64,000 nucleotides of DNA, from contig NZ_CP042453.1 in NCBI RefSeq assembly GCF_007993735.1, positions 310,001-374,000 on the forward strand, read 5' to 3'. Positions 8,991 through 19,645 of the stretch are shown piece after piece. The notes under the pieces are model-generated. The model was not told where the DNA came from. It did not search any database and saw only the letters and a list, made by a program, of their open reading frames with translations. Source of the DNA: Arenimonas daejeonensis (lineage in GTDB: Bacteria; Pseudomonadota; Gammaproteobacteria; Xanthomonadales; Xanthomonadaceae). Positions within the stretch are counted from its first letter, which is position 1, and every line of letters starts with the position of its first letter. Both the position numbers and the translations under genes were made by a program.

Positions 8991-9913
8991 TCAGTTCGCG
9001 GCGGCCGGCACCGCGGCGTCCGCCACCACCATGTTCCGGCCGGAATCCTTGGCCTGGTACATCGAACGGTCGGCGCGTTCGACCAGCGCGTCCAGCGACT
9101 CTTCGCCGCCCAGATATTCGGCGGCGCCGAGGCTGACGGTCAGTTCCACCACTTCCTCGCCCACCGTCTGGCAACGTGTCTGCACCGCGGTGCGGATGCG
9201 TTCGGCCACCGCGATGGCGTGGATGCGGCGCGCGCCCGGCAGCACGACGGCGAACTCCTCGCCGCCGACCCGGCCCAGTACGTCGCCGCCGCGCAATTCC
9301 TCGGCGACGGTGCGCGCGACCGCCTTCAGGCAGTCGTCGCCGACACCGTGGCCCAGGCTGTCGTTGATCAGCTTGAAAAGGTCGATGTCGAAGAACAGCA
9401 CCGACAGCGGCTTGGCCACGCCGTTGTCCTCGCGGTGATTCTCGGTCAGCTGCTCGAGGCGCCGGCGCCAGGCGCCGCGGTTGAGCACGCCGGTCAGCGG
9501 GTCGCGTTCGGAATCCTGCTGCGCACGTTTGGCTTCGGCGCGGGCATGGTCGCGTTCATCAAGCAGGCGGCGCATGCGGCGCGCCAGGTGGTCCACCAGC
9601 CACAGGCCCCAGCCGGCCACCGGCAAGGCCAGGGCCAGGCCCAGCCAGGGCGAGAACAGGACAGGGCCGCGCCCACGATCACCACCAGGCCGGCGATGCC
9701 CGCGTACGGCAACCAGGACGACCGTGGTGCCACGCGCTCGCGCAGCACCCGCGACGACACCAGCATCACCGCCGCCACCGCCACCGCCGCGCCCAGGGTG
9801 AACCACAGCGCACCCTGGGCCAGGCCCGGGCCGGTGGCGGCGCAAACCGGCGCACTGGCGCCCGTGGCCGCCAGGGCCAGTATCCGGATCGTCAGCGGGC
9901 GGGTGCGTGGCAT
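8991..9913 (-). CDS. Membrane-anchored diguanylate cyclase (GGDEF domain), frameshifted
   Basis: A predicted c-di-GMP synthase of about 307 residues. The N-terminal 130 residues hold three or so hydrophobic helices (for example ALWFTLGAAVAVAAVMLV and YAGIAGLVVIVG), then a short basic coiled segment. The GGDEF domain begins at DPLTGVLNRGAW and has the active-site loop GGEEF, with the RxxD inhibitory site (RGGD) exactly five residues upstream, so product inhibition is expected. The frame breaks near 9655-9662, between VGAAL and LFSPWLG. The start is set at the ATG at 9913. No sensory domain other than the membrane part is seen. Confidence 0.87.
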
Positions 9914-10001
9914 CGGGCTACTCTCCGGCACCCCGGGGTCGCTGCAAGTAATTGCAGCCACTGACTTTGTATTAGCCAAGCGGCTCACGCTTTTTGCCGG
10001 T

Positions 10002-11337
10002 TTATTTCACCCGGCGGCCGTGTTTGACCACCAGGTCGATGCGCTGCAGCAGGGCCACCTGCTTCAGGGCGTCGCCGCGCACCGCCACGATGTCGGCGTA
10101 TTTGCCCTCGGTGACCGTGCCGTAGTCCTTGTCCACCTTCATCGCCACCGCCGGCCAGTAGGTGGCGGCGCGGATGGCGTCCACGGCCGGCACGCCGAAC
10201 TGGTTCACCCACACGTCCAGTTCGTTCCAGGTGCTCTGGCTGTGGAACTTCATCGGGATGCCCGAGTCGGTGCCGACCAGCAGCACCACGCCGGACTGGC
10301 GCAGCTGCTCGAACTTGCGTCGCAGCGTCGGCTGCCGCTGCGGCGTCTGCTGGAAGTAGCCGATGTGTTCGGGATGTTCCAGCGACTGGCGGATGTCGGC
10401 GACGATCGCCGGCGTCAGCCCGCGGTGCCAGGAGTCGGAATCGATGAACTCGTGGTTCCGCACGGTGTACGGGAAGTTGTAGAGGCCCTCGATGGTCGGC
10501 GTCCAGAACAGCGGGCCGGCGGCCATGTTGGCAGTGCGTTCGGCCAGCAGGTCCATCACGTCCTCCGGGAATTCCGGCGCCGCGGCGAATCCGGTGTGCT
10601 CGAAGCCGTCCACGCCGTGGCGCAGGCCGCGCCGCACTTCCTCGGGCCGGTGCGCGTGGGCGATCACCGGCAGCTTGTGCTTGTGCGCCTCGTCCACGAT
10701 GGCGGCGATCTCGGCCTCGCTCATCTGGTCCTGGTCGATCAGCTTGACCACGTCCACGCCGGCCTCGGCCAGGCGGCGGATCTTCGCGCGGGCGTCGGCG
10801 GGCGAATCCACGCCCCAGCGGAAGGCTTCGGTGCCCGGGTAGGGTTTTTCTGGATGAAGGGGCCCGACATGTACATCGTGGGGCCCGGGATCCTGCCGGC
10901 GTTGATGGCGTCGCGCACCGCGATGCTGTCCTCCAGCGGTGCACCCAGGTCGCGCGCACTGGTGATGCCGGCCATCAGCAGTTGTTCGGCCGAGGCCGGC
11001 ATGATCACGTCGCGCAGCTGCGGCAGGTAGGTCTTGTCCCAGTAGGCGTAGTCGGCGTGGCCGTTGATCATCAGGTGCACGTGCATGTCCCACAGCCCAG
11101 GCATCACGGTCATGCCTTCGGTCGAGATCACCTCGGTGCCCGCGGGCACCGGCAGCGTGTCCACGGTGCCGACCGCGACGATGCGCTCGCCGTCCACCAG
11201 GATCACGCTGTCCCTGATCGGTTCGTGCAGCGTGCCGTCCACCAGGTGCCGCCCACCAGCGCCAGCTTCGCCGCGCCGGCCGCCGGGGACACTGCCACGA
11301 GGATCGCCAACGCCAGCCACGTCTGCTTCATCTTCAT
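10002..11337 (-). CDS. Secreted amidohydrolase (two frameshifts)
   Basis: A third exported amidohydrolase, about 445 residues, of the imidazolonepropionase-like type. It starts MKMKQTWLALAILVAVSPAA, a signal peptide. The HxH motif is MPGLWDMHVHLMING near residue 80; VVKLIDQDQ (the possible carbamylated Lys) is near 205, VIAHAH near 232, HTGFAAAPEF near 250 and the Asp ligand LLVGTDSGIP near 345. Two single-base losses interrupt it: near 11245 (ACCTGG for ACCCTGG, restoring VGGTLVDGT) and at 10845-10849 (AAAAA for AAAAAA on the coding strand, restoring IQKKPYPG). With both repaired the length is a whole number of codons. It is a separate lineage from the tandem pair at 6234, as shown by its different motif context. 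Confidence 0.85.
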
Positions 11338-11413
11338 CGGCCTACTCTCTCCCAAGGTCCGCCGATGGTAGCGTGGCCACGCCGCCGCCGAACCGCCCCC
11401 GGGAGAAACCGTG

Positions 11414-11758
11414 ATGCCGACCCGCTATTACCTGCGCCTGCCCGACCCCGCCCTGGCCCGCGGCAACGAGCCCAGCCTGTCATTCCGGTCCGAAAGCGCC
11501 GAAGGTTTCGCCGAGGAGCTGCAGGCCGCGCTGCGTACACCGGCGCTGTTCGAGCGCTGGAAGGCACTGCAGGAAGACCCGGACGAAGTGGACCCGGCGC
11601 TGGGCGCCACCGATCCCGCCGCCACGGTCAGCGGCGAACAGAGCGATCTGGACGTGCTGCTGGTGGCCACCACCTCGGTGCCCGGCGGTGTGTTCAAGCA
11701 GCGGCTGCGCTGGCTGGCCGGCACGCACTGGCAGTTGCACGACATCAAGAGCGCCTGA
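11414..11758 (+). CDS. Conserved hypothetical protein, 114 aa
   Basis: A small acidic, probably cytoplasmic protein with no signal peptide or membrane helix. It begins PTRYYLRLPDPALARG and ends RWLAGTHWQLHDIKSA. I recognise no domain. Codon use matches the neighbours (strong G/C at third positions), which supports it being real. The ATG at 11414 directly follows a GTG that is an alternative start. It lies 53 bp upstream of the TPR protein gene in the same direction and may share its transcript. The function is unknown. Confidence 0.6.
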   Translation: MPTRYYLRLPDPALARGNEPSLSFRSESAEGFAEELQAALRTPALFERWKALQEDPDEVDPALGATDPAATVSGEQSDLDVLLVATTSVPGGVFKQRLRWLAGTHWQLHDIKSA

Positions 11759-11811
11759 TTCCCCTATGGCCCGCACTCCGCGATAATCCGGACGACCTGA
11801 CGGGAGCCCGC

Positions 11812-12554
11812 ATGTACGTCTTCGGAATCGGCCTTCATGTGCTGGCCGCGATCTTTTTCGCGGTCCATGCCGTGCGCACCCAGCAGCCGCTGTACTGGCT
11901 GTTCATCCTGTTCCTGTTCCCCGGCCTGGGCAGCGTGGTTTACGGCGTCGCCGTCTGGTTACCGGAGATGCGTTCGCACCGCGGCGTGCGCCGCGCCGGC
12001 GCCAAGGTCAAGCTGCTGCTCGACCCGGGCCGCGAACTGCGCGAGGCCACCGAGGCGAACGAACTGTCGCCCTCGGTCGGCAACCAGCTGCGCCTGGCCG
12101 AGGCCCTGCTGGAGGCCGGCCGTCCCGGCGAGGCCGTGGCGCATTACCAGCTGGCGCTGCAGGGCCTTTACGCCGGCGACCCCGACATCCAGTCGCGCCT
12201 GGCCAAGGCGCTGCTGGAAAGTGGTCGCGCCGCCGACGCCCGCGACCTGCTGGACCGCGTGATCGCCGAACACCCGAAGTTCAAGTCGCCCCCGCGCACC
12301 TGACCTATGCCCGCGCCGTGGCCGCCTGCGGCGACCGCGAAAAGGCGCACGAAGAGTTCGGCGTGCTGACCGGTTATTACCCCGGCCTGGAGGCACGCGC
12401 GCGTTACGCCGCCCTGCTGCAGGAATGGGGCGATACCGAAAGCGCGCAGAAACTGGCCGCCGAGACCCTGCGCGACTCCCAGCGCCTGCCCGCGCACACC
12501 CGCAGCAACGAGCGCGAATGGATCGCGCTGCTGCAGAAGGTCGACCGCGGCTGA
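11812..12554 (+). CDS. Membrane-anchored TPR protein with PLDc_N-like N-terminus (frameshifted)
   Basis: About 247 residues. Two N-terminal membrane helices with the sequence LYWLFILFLFPGLGSVVYG resemble the PLDc_N domain that precedes many membrane proteins. From residue 65 on there are tetratricopeptide-like helical repeats (NQLRLAEALLEAGRPGEAV; SRLAKALLESGRAADARDLL; ARYAALLQEWGDTESAQKLA). The TPR part should face the cytoplasm and bind partner proteins. The frame breaks at 12289-12293: CCCCC needs one more C to read KFKSPPAHLTYARAVA. The gene is convergent with ppc, with only 16 bp between the stops. Confidence 0.75.
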
Positions 12555-12570
12555 ACGCGCCGGCCTTGCA

Positions 12571-15318
12571 TCAGCCGGTGTTCTGGATGCCCGCTGCGAT
12601 GCCGTTCACCGTGGTCACCAGCGCGTGGAAGGTCGCATCCTCGGGCCGGTCCGCCGCGCGCCAGCGCGCCAGCAGGTCCACCTGCAGCAGGCTGATCGGG
12701 TCCACGTAGGGATTGCGCAGGCGGATGGACTGGCGCAGCCGGAAGTCGCCCGCCAGCAGGTCGTCGTTGCCCTTGAGCGCAAGGATGCCGTCGCGGGTGC
12801 GCTGGAATTCGGCGGCGATGCCGGGGAAAAACACCGGATGCGCCTCGCCCGCCAGCTTCGAGTACTGCTCGAAGATGCCCAGGTCCGACTTGGCCAGCAC
12901 CATCTCCACATCGTCCACCAGGGTCGCGAAGAACGGCCAGTCGCGCGCCATCTCCGCCACCGCCGCGTGGCCGTATTTTTCGATGCCGTGCGCCAGGCCG
13001 GTGCCGACGCCCAGCCACGCGGTCAGGCCGCAGCGGTTCTGCGACCAGGCGAACACCCAGGGAATGGCACGCAGCGAGGACACGCCGCCGGCATTGCCGC
13101 GCTTGCTGGGGCGCGAGCCGATGCGCAGGCGTTCGATCACGTCGATCGGCGTGGCGGCGCGGAAATAGTCCACGAATCCCGGCGTGTCGTAGACCAGCCC
13201 GCGATAGTGGGCGCGCGCGGTGGCGGCGATGTGTGCCGCCATCTCGCGCCAGTGCGCCTCGCGCGGTTCCGGCGGCCGCGGCCGCAGGCTGGCGCGCAGC
13301 ACGGCACCGGTCATCTGTTCGAGGTTGCGCAGGGCGATGGCGCGGATGCCGTACTTTCGGTGGATCACCTCGCCCTGTTCGGTCAGGCGCAGCGAGCCGT
13401 CCACCGAACCGCGCGGCGCGGCGATGACGGCACGTTCGGTCTTGCCGCCGCCGCGCGACAGCGAACCGCCGCGGCCGTGGAAAAACGCGATGCGCACGCC
13501 GGCCTCGGCCGCCAGCGCGGTCAGCTGCACCTGGGTCTGCTGCAGCGCCCAGCGCGAGGCGACCAGGCCGCCGTCCTTGGCGCTGTCGGAATAACCCAGC
13601 ATCACCACCTGGCGGTCGCCGCGTTCGCGCAGGTGTTCGCGGTACACCGGGTCGGCGAACAGCGAACGCAGCGTGTCGGCGGCCGCCTGCAGGTCGTCCA
13701 CGGTCTCGAACAGCGGCGCGACATCCAGCGGCACCGCGCCGTTGCCGTCGGTGCAGGCCGCGAACCGCGCCAGCGCCAGCACCGCCAGCGCATCGGCGGC
13801 GCTGCGGCTCATGCTGATGATGTAGGGCCCGAAGGCGCGGGCGCCGTACAGCGGCAGCGCCGTGGCGACGGTGCGGAACACTTCCAGCACCGGCACGGCG
13901 TCCGCCGCCGACGGCGCCGGCACCGGATCGGCGCCGGAAATCAGGTCGCGCAGGCGTTCGGCACGCTCGGGCCAGGGCCGGGCCGGCCAGTCGGTGTCAC
14001 CCAGCAGGGCCGCCAGCGCGGCATCGTGCCGCGTGGACTCCTGGCGCAGGTCGAGCGTGGCCAGGTGGAAACCGAAGGCCTCGGCGCGCCGACGCAGGCG
14101 CCGCGCCGCGAACCCGCCGGCATGTTCGCCGCGGTTCGCGGCCAGGCTGGTTTCGACCAGGCGCAGGTCGGCGACGAATTCGGAAGCGTCGCCATAACCT
14201 TCGCGCTTGTCCTGCGCGGTGGAGGCCAGCCGCGCCGACACCATCGTGGTGAACCGTCGATAGGGCATGTCGGCGTGGCGCGCCTTGAGCTTTTCCGCCG
14301 CCTTGGGAATGCGTCGCGCGTAGTCGTCGGTGCGGCGCAGCAGCTCGGGCGAGACCTGCACGCGCCCGGACGACTGGCTGAGCACCTCGCCCAGCTTCGC
14401 CAGGTCCCGGCGGTAGTTCTGCAGTGCCAGCGCGCGCTGGCCGGCCAGCGTCGCAGCGATGGTCGCGGCGCCCACGTTCGGATTGCCGTCCATGTCACCA
14501 CCGACCCAGGAGCCGAAACCCAGCAGCGGCGGCAACGGCGGCGCCTGGTCGCCGTAAACGGCCTGCAGCGCGTCCTCGAACACTTCGTGGAACACCGGAA
14601 GCACGCGGTAGAGTACGTCGGAAAGATAGAAGGCGACGTGTTCGAACTCGTCGGCGACGCTGGGTTTTTCCGGCGGCGTCTCGTCGGTCTGCCAGCTCGC
14701 CGTGAGCGCCAGGCGCATGCGTTCGATGTCGGCGCGGCGTTCCTGCGGGGTCAGGCCGCGGTCGATGTCCTCGACCAGGCAACGCACGACTTCGCTTTCC
14801 TTCTCCAGCAGGGCGCGGCGCACGGCTTCGGTGGGGTGGGCGGTGAACACGGGTTCGATGCGCAGGCGGGCGATCAGCGCCGACACCGTGGCGGCATCGA
14901 CGCCGGCGTCGCGCAGCTGGCGCAGCGAATCCTCCAGCCCACCCGGCTGCGGCGCTTCGCCCAGGCGCTGGTAGTCGCGGCGGCGGCGGATGCGGTGCAC
15001 GCGTTCGGCCAGGTTGACGGCCTGGAAGTAACTGGCGAAGGCGCGCACGAGCAGTTCGGCGCGGTCCAGCGGCAGGCCGTCGAGGCGATGCGACAGGTCT
15101 TCGATCGGGGCGCCGGCTTCGCGGCGGCGGATGGCGGCGATGCGCAGGGCTTCGACTTCGGCCAGGAAATCCGGCGAGACCTGTTCGGCCAGGATTTCGC
15201 CGACCAGGGCACCGAGGCGTTTGACGTCTTCGCGCAGCAGGGCGTCGGTGGGCGGCAGGTCGATGTCGCGCAGGGTCTCGAAGGTCGCGGGCTCGCGGGC
15301 GGGGCTGGGCGTGGTCAT
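12571..15318 (-). CDS. ppc: Phosphoenolpyruvate carboxylase
   Basis: A full-length 915-residue PEP carboxylase, which adds bicarbonate to phosphoenolpyruvate to make oxaloacetate and refills the TCA cycle. Catalytic motifs are all present: VFTAHPTEA (catalytic His) near residue 160, GFGSWVGGDMDGNPNV near 270, LGYSDSAKDGG near 575, FHGRGGSLSRGGG near 610 and the C-terminal QNTG that all active enzymes keep. No frameshift occurs in 2.7 kb, in contrast to many neighbours. A 945-residue open frame on the other strand is a GC-bias shadow. The intergenic space upstream is taken by the structured repeat at 15361-15856, which would lie between ppc and any distal promoter. Confidence 0.97.
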   Translation of the reverse strand: MTTPSPAREPATFETLRDIDLPPTDALLREDVKRLGALVGEILAEQVSPDFLAEVEALRIAAIRRREAGAPIEDLSHRLDGLPLDRAELLVRAFASYFQAVNLAERVHRIRRRRDYQRLGEAPQPGGLEDSLRQLRDAGVDAATVSALIARLRIEPVFTAHPTEAVRRALLEKESEVVRCLVEDIDRGLTPQERRADIERMRLALTASWQTDETPPEKPSVADEFEHVAFYLSDVLYRVLPVFHEVFEDALQAVYGDQAPPLPPLLGFGSWVGGDMDGNPNVGAATIAATLAGQRALALQNYRRDLAKLGEVLSQSSGRVQVSPELLRRTDDYARRIPKAAEKLKARHADMPYRRFTTMVSARLASTAQDKREGYGDASEFVADLRLVETSLAANRGEHAGGFAARRLRRRAEAFGFHLATLDLRQESTRHDAALAALLGDTDWPARPWPERAERLRDLISGADPVPAPSAADAVPVLEVFRTVATALPLYGARAFGPYIISMSRSAADALAVLALARFAACTDGNGAVPLDVAPLFETVDDLQAAADTLRSLFADPVYREHLRERGDRQVVMLGYSDSAKDGGLVASRWALQQTQVQLTALAAEAGVRIAFFHGRGGSLSRGGGKTERAVIAAPRGSVDGSLRLTEQGEVIHRKYGIRAIALRNLEQMTGAVLRASLRPRPPEPREAHWREMAAHIAATARAHYRGLVYDTPGFVDYFRAATPIDVIERLRIGSRPSKRGNAGGVSSLRAIPWVFAWSQNRCGLTAWLGVGTGLAHGIEKYGHAAVAEMARDWPFFATLVDDVEMVLAKSDLGIFEQYSKLAGEAHPVFFPGIAAEFQRTRDGILALKGNDDLLAGDFRLRQSIRLRNPYVDPISLLQVDLLARWRAADRPEDATFHALVTTVNGIAAGIQNTG

Positions 15319-15360
15319 GCCCCAAGCCTAGCGCGTGCCAACGCTTCCCGCGATCCCGCC

Positions 15361-15856
15361 TTGCGCTGTCTTGCGGGACATCTTCTGGCTTGCTGCGCAA
15401 GAAGGACTGTCTTGCTCATGTTCGGCTGGCTTGGCGTGTGCCGGGATCGGTTTTGGCGATAGGCCGCCGTACGTGAGGTCTCTTTCCGGGGACGCCGTGA
15501 ATCCATCCATGGAGGCTCTTCGAAAACGTCCATGTTTTCGAAGCCCCGGAAAGAGACCTCACGCACGACGACCTGCGAACCACCCGGGCCGGGATGTCGT
15601 TTTGGGGCAAGAGCTCGCTTGCCTTGGCTTCTGGCAGGAATTCACCGGAGCGGCGCACAGTGGCAGCGGAACGACGGGCTCGCGCGGCTCTTCGAATTCG
15701 ATGGTCCGGCCCCGATCGACCACAGGCCGTCGTGCGAGGGGACTTTTCCGGACCTTCAGCGACACGGACGTCGCTGAAGAGCCTACATGGACGTACTCGC
15801 GGCGTGTCCGGGAAAGTTCCCTCGTGCGGCGGCCTATCGCCATGAACGACCCCGGC
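15361..15856. repeat. Structured 420-bp repeat element, copy A (with left flank)
   Basis: The element proper is 15440-15856, bounded by 29-bp inverted repeats (GCCGGGATCG at the left; ending GACCCCGGC at the right, with GGCGATAGGCCGCC and its complement inside). It holds two inverted modules: module 1 at 15465-15570 and module 2 at 15725-15832. Each has a 19-22 bp outer stem, a 10-bp hairpin with a 6-nt loop (15518-15543 and 15754-15779) and a 26-nt junction strand. A conserved left flank (15361-15439) contains GAAGGACTGTCTTGCTC, shared with copies B and C. Open frames here are shared only because the DNA repeats; I do not call proteins. This repeat explains the 594-bp gap between ppc and the SEC-C gene. 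Confidence 0.85.
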
Positions 15857-15912
15857 GCTTAACAGATCAACCAAACACGAGCACTTGATCTACTTGCGCA
15901 AGCAAGCGCGGT

Positions 15913-16635
15913 TCAGGCGCCGCAGCACTTCTTGAATTTGCGGCCGGAGCCGCAGGGGCACGGGTCGTTGCGTTCGGGCGTGGCGGCGCGGCGGACCGGC
16001 TCGCGCGGGGTCAGCGATTCGATGCGGTGGCAGTGCAGGTCGTGCAGCATGTCCGGCAGACCGGCGTGGATTTCCAGCCGCTCCTGGTAGGTCAAGGGCA
16101 CCGGTGCCCCGCCCTCTTCCTCCGGCGGATAACTGCCGATGGCCAGGGCCTCGATGTAGGCCTCGACCTCGCCGATCCAGTCGTCCTTGGCGATCCACTC
16201 GTCCCAGGCCTCGCTGCGCAGGTCCATGCCTTCGAGGAAACCGCCCGCCCAGGCCGCACCTATGTCCACCTCGTCGCCGTGTTCGGCGTCCGGGTCGTCC
16301 GGCAGCCACCAGAACAGCGCCCCGTCCACCGTCAGCTCGTCACTGTTGAAACGCACCCGGCGCGCGGCCGTGTGCCAGGCCAGCATCAACAGCTCGCAGG
16401 CATTGGCTTCATCGGCGGCGCTTTCCCAGCGCGGCGGCGCCTTGCCCCAGACACGTGGCATCCAGGTTTCGGGTTCGATCGTTTCGCCCGGGCTCAGCAC
16501 CAGCGCCGTCAGGTAACCGTCCAGCGGCTCCAGGCCCAGGCCGCCGAAAGGCGCGGCGCGTTGTTCGAGCAGGCGGTCGAGTGCGTCTATGCGCTCGTCG
16601 TCGCTGCGGAACCAGTCGGTCTTGACGGTGCCCAT
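15913..16635 (-). CDS. UPF0149 family protein with C-terminal SEC-C zinc motif
   Basis: A 240-residue protein. Residues 1-180 match the YecA/YgfB (UPF0149) fold, with [16 protein letters not shown] near 35 and [12 protein letters not shown] near 135. The last 20 residues are a SEC-C metal-binding motif, [17 protein letters not shown], as found at the end of SecA and YecA, where it binds zinc and contacts ribosomes or SecB. The role is unproven; a ribosome- or secretion-linked function is inferred from the motif. It starts 1 bp after the stop of gshA, in the same direction, so the two form an operon. Confidence 0.85.
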   Translation of the reverse strand: MGTVKTDWFRSDDERIDALDRLLEQRAAPFGGLGLEPLDGYLTALVLSPGETIEPETWMPRVWGKAPPRWESAADEANACELLMLAWHTAARRVRFNSDELTVDGALFWWLPDDPDAEHGDEVDIGAAWAGGFLEGMDLRSEAWDEWIAKDDWIGEVEAYIEALAIGSYPPEEEGGAPVPLTYQERLEIHAGLPDMLHDLHCHRIESLTPREPVRRAATPERNDPCPCGSGRKFKKCCGA

Positions 16636-16636
16636 G

Positions 16637-18001
16637 TCAGTACGCGAACTCGCGGAAGACCGGATCCACGCTGCCCTTCCAGGCCCCGTGGTAAAGCGCC
16701 AGCTTGCGTTCGGCCGGGGTCTCGTTGGCCATCGCGAATTCGATCAGTGGCTCGAGGAACACCGCCTCGCTGGCGCCGCCGGCGTTCAGGCGATTGCGGC
16801 GGGCCAGGCCCTGGCCGGCGATCTTCAGTGCCTCCAGCGCCAGGTCGCGCACGGTGCCGTCGCGGAACGGCAGCTTGAGTGCGTGCCTGGGCACGCCGTC
16901 GCGCAGGGCGTGGCGTTCTTCCATGCTGAAGTCCTTGACCAGGTCCCAGGCGGCGTCGAGCGCTGTGCTGTCGTAGAGCAGCCCGACCCAGAACGCCGGC
17001 AGCGCGCACAGGCGGTTCCAGGGGCCGCCGTCGGCGCCGCGCATCTCCAGGTATTTCTTCAGCCGCACTTCCGGGAAGGCCGTGGTCATGTGGTCGGCCC
17101 AGTCCTTCATGGTCGGCTTCCCGCCCGGCAGTTCGGCCAGTTCGCCGCGCAGGAACTTGCGGAAGCTGCGGCCGCTGAGGTCCACGTACTCGCCGTCGCG
17201 GTAACTGAAGTACATCGGCACGTCGAGCAGGTAGTCCACGTAACGCTCGAAGCCGAAACCGTCCTCGAACACGAAGTCGAGCATGCCGGTGCGGTCGGGG
17301 TCGGTGTCGGTCCAGATGTGCGAACGGTAGCTCAGGTATCCGTTGGGCTTGCCCTCGGTGAAGGGCGAGTCGGCGAACAGCGCGGTGGCGATCGGCTGCA
17401 GCGCCAGCGAGACGCGGAACTTCTTCACCATGTCCGCCTCGTCGGCGAAGTCAAGGTTCACCTGCACCGTGCAGGTGCGCGTCATCATGTCCAGGCCCAG
17501 GTTGCCGCGCTTGGGCATGTAGTCGCGCATGATCTTGTAGCGGCCCTTGGGCATCCACGGCATCTCGTCGCGGCGCCACTTGGGCTGGAAGCCCATGCCC
17601 ATAAAACCGAGCCCGAGTTCTTCGCTGACCGCCTTGACCTCGCGCAGGTGCTGGTTGGTCTCGCGGCAGGTCTGGTGGATGTTCTCCAGCATGGCGCCCG
17701 AGAGTTCCAGCTGGCCGGCGGGTTCCAGCGTCACCGAAGCGCCGGCCTTGGTCAGCGCGATGAGCTTTCCCTTCTCCTCGAACGGCTCCCAGCCGAAGCG
17801 GGTCAGGCCGCGCAGCATCGCCTCGATGCCCTGCGGGCCGTCCCAGGTGGGCGGGCGCAGGTCGTCGAGGCGGAAGCCGAACTTCTCGTGTTCGGTGCCG
17901 ATGGTCCATTCGGCTTCCGGGCGCGCGCCCGAGGCCAGGTACTCGACCAGCTCATGCCGATCCTGGATCGGGCTTTCCTTGACGTTGCTGGGTCCGGACA
18001 C
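16637..18001 (-). CDS. gshA: Glutamate-cysteine ligase (plant/alphaproteobacterial type)
   Basis: This cytoplasmic enzyme joins glutamate and cysteine with ATP, the first step of glutathione synthesis. At about 454 residues it belongs to the plant-type class (GCS2), the form used by Xanthomonadaceae. Visible are [13 protein letters not shown] near residue 40, [14 protein letters not shown] near 92, [14 protein letters not shown] near 175 and [14 protein letters not shown] near 235. The frame is open up to a TTG at 18028, but I prefer the GTG at 18001, which gives the usual N-terminus [14 protein letters not shown]. It is divergent from the ABC binding protein at 18084 and lies upstream of the SEC-C gene in one operon. 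Glutathione production suits the glutaredoxin gene at 2843. Confidence 0.93.
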   Translation of the reverse strand: MSGPSNVKESPIQDRHELVEYLASGARPEAEWTIGTEHEKFGFRLDDLRPPTWDGPQGIEAMLRGLTRFGWEPFEEKGKLIALTKAGASVTLEPAGQLELSGAMLENIHQTCRETNQHLREVKAVSEELGLGFMGMGFQPKWRRDEMPWMPKGRYKIMRDYMPKRGNLGLDMMTRTCTVQVNLDFADEADMVKKFRVSLALQPIATALFADSPFTEGKPNGYLSYRSHIWTDTDPDRTGMLDFVFEDGFGFERYVDYLLDVPMYFSYRDGEYVDLSGRSFRKFLRGELAELPGGKPTMKDWADHMTTAFPEVRLKKYLEMRGADGGPWNRLCALPAFWVGLLYDSTALDAAWDLVKDFSMEERHALRDGVPRHALKLPFRDGTVRDLALEALKIAGQGLARRNRLNAGGASEAVFLEPLIEFAMANETPAERKLALYHGAWKGSVDPVFREFAY

Positions 18002-18083
18002 GGGTGGCGCCTTGAGAAGGGGTGGCAACGATCTGTGGCCGCTGGCTTAAGATCGCAAGGATGCGAATCTTAGCCCCTGCCCC

Positions 18084-19645
18084 GTGAGGTTCGGCGTCCT
18101 GCTGGCGGGGTTGCTCTGTTCCGGCCTGGCCAGTGCCCAGGTCCTGGAGCGCGGCAACGGCCCGGAACCCTCGACCCTGGATGCCCACCGCTGCCCGGAA
18201 GTGGCCTGCGCCAATGTGCTGCGCGACCTGTACGAAGGCCTGGTGGCGGAAGACGCGAAGGGTGGACTGATTCCGGGCATGGCCGAGCGGTGGGGGTGTC
18301 GGGGGATGGAAAGACCTGGACCTTCGTATTGCGCCCGGGCCTGCGGTGGTCCAATGGCGAGCGTCTCGACGCGGCGCAGGTGGTCGCCAGTTTCAGGCGC
18401 GCGTTCACGCCGGCGACGGCGGCGCCCTTCGCCGGCCACTTCGATGCGATCGAGAACGCCACCGCCGTGCAGCGGGGCGAGCAGCCGCCCGCGGCACTGG
18501 GCGTGACGGCACCCGACGCGCGCACGGTCATCTTCCGCATGACCCGTAGCGTGGACCTGCCGCGCCTGCTCACCCTGCCCACCGCCTACCCCGTCCATCT
18601 GCCGGGCCTGGCCGAACACGGCGCGCAGCACACGCGACCCGGCAAGCTGGTGGGCAATGGCGCCTATCAGCTGTCGGGCTGGCTGCCGCAGGCGGTGATC
18701 ACGCTTGAACGCAATCCGTATTTCCGTGCGATCGCGCCGATTCCGCGCGTGCGTTTCCACGTGACCGAGGACGCCAGCAGCGAACTCAAGCGTTACGAGG
18801 CCGGTGGGCTGCACATCACCGAAACCGTGCCGCCGCAGCCGCTGCCGCAACTGCGCGAACGTTTCGGTGACCAGCTGCGCATCAGCCCCTACCTGGGCAG
18901 CTTCTGGCTGGGATTCAATCTCACGAAGCCGCCGTTCAAGGACGACGCCAAGCTGCGCGAGGCGCTGTCGCTGGCGATCGATCGCGGGATCCTGACGCGG
19001 CATGTGACCGCACTGGGCGAGCAACCGGCCTTCGGTTTGGTGCCGCCGGGGGTGGCCGACTACACGCCGGCGACGCTGGGCTGGGCCCGCGCGCAGCAGT
19101 TCCAGCGCGAGGCGCTGGCCAAGCGCCGTTATGCCGAGGCCGGTTATTCGGCCACGAATCCGGTGGAGATCGAGCTGCGCTACAACACCTCGACCCCGCA
19201 CCGGCGCCTGGCGCTGGCGGTGGCGGCGATGTGGCGCGAAGTGCTGGGCGCGAAGGTTCGGCTGCGCAACGAGGAATGGAAGGTGTTCGTCGGCAACCGG
19301 CGGCAGCGGGTGATCACCCAGGTGTTCCGCGGCGGCTGGATCGCCGACGTGGACGATGCGCGCAACTTCCTCGACAACTTCCGGACGGAGAGTCCGGCGA
19401 ACTGGACCGGCTACTCGGATGTCCGTTTCGAGGCGCTGCTGGATGCCGCCGATCAGGCGCCGACCCTGGACGAACGTTCCGTGAAATTGCGCGAAGCCGA
19501 AGCCCACCTGCTGTCGGCGCACGCCATCCTGCCGATCTATTTCTACACCTCCAAACACCTGGTGCGGCCCGAGGTGCAGGGCTTCGAGGCCAACCCGCTC
19601 GACCGCCACCCCAGCCGGTTCCTGCGCCTGGAGCCGGCGCGATGA
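18084..19645 (+). CDS. Peptide-type ABC transporter substrate-binding protein (frameshifted)
   Basis: A periplasmic family 5 extracellular solute-binding protein (OppA/DppA type), about 520 residues. It begins at a GTG with a signal peptide (RFGVLLAGLLCSGLASAQ). Typical segments follow: RGNGPEPSTLDAHRCPE, LYEGLVAED, GKTWTFVLRPGLRWSNGE near 80, LVGNGAYQLSGW near 190 and FNLTKPPFKDDAKLREALS near 285. The frame breaks at 18292-18296, where GGGGG needs one more G to read ERWGVSGDGKTW. Its stop overlaps the permease ATG (ATGA), so the two are coupled. The ligand is probably an oligopeptide or murein peptide; the second permease and ATPases are not in the window. Confidence 0.88.

Noticed and set aside
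12625-15462. A 945-codon open frame antisense to ppc
   Set aside because: GC-rich third positions keep antisense frames open. The product is a Gly/Arg/His-rich shadow, and ppc on the other strand is complete with all motifs.
15335-15862. Similar open frames (for example with RPPYVRSLSGDAVNPSMEAL) in repeat copies A and C
   Set aside because: Their similarity follows from repeated DNA with conserved stems. They lack ribosome sites, begin in flanking genes, and are not kept in copy B in the same form.
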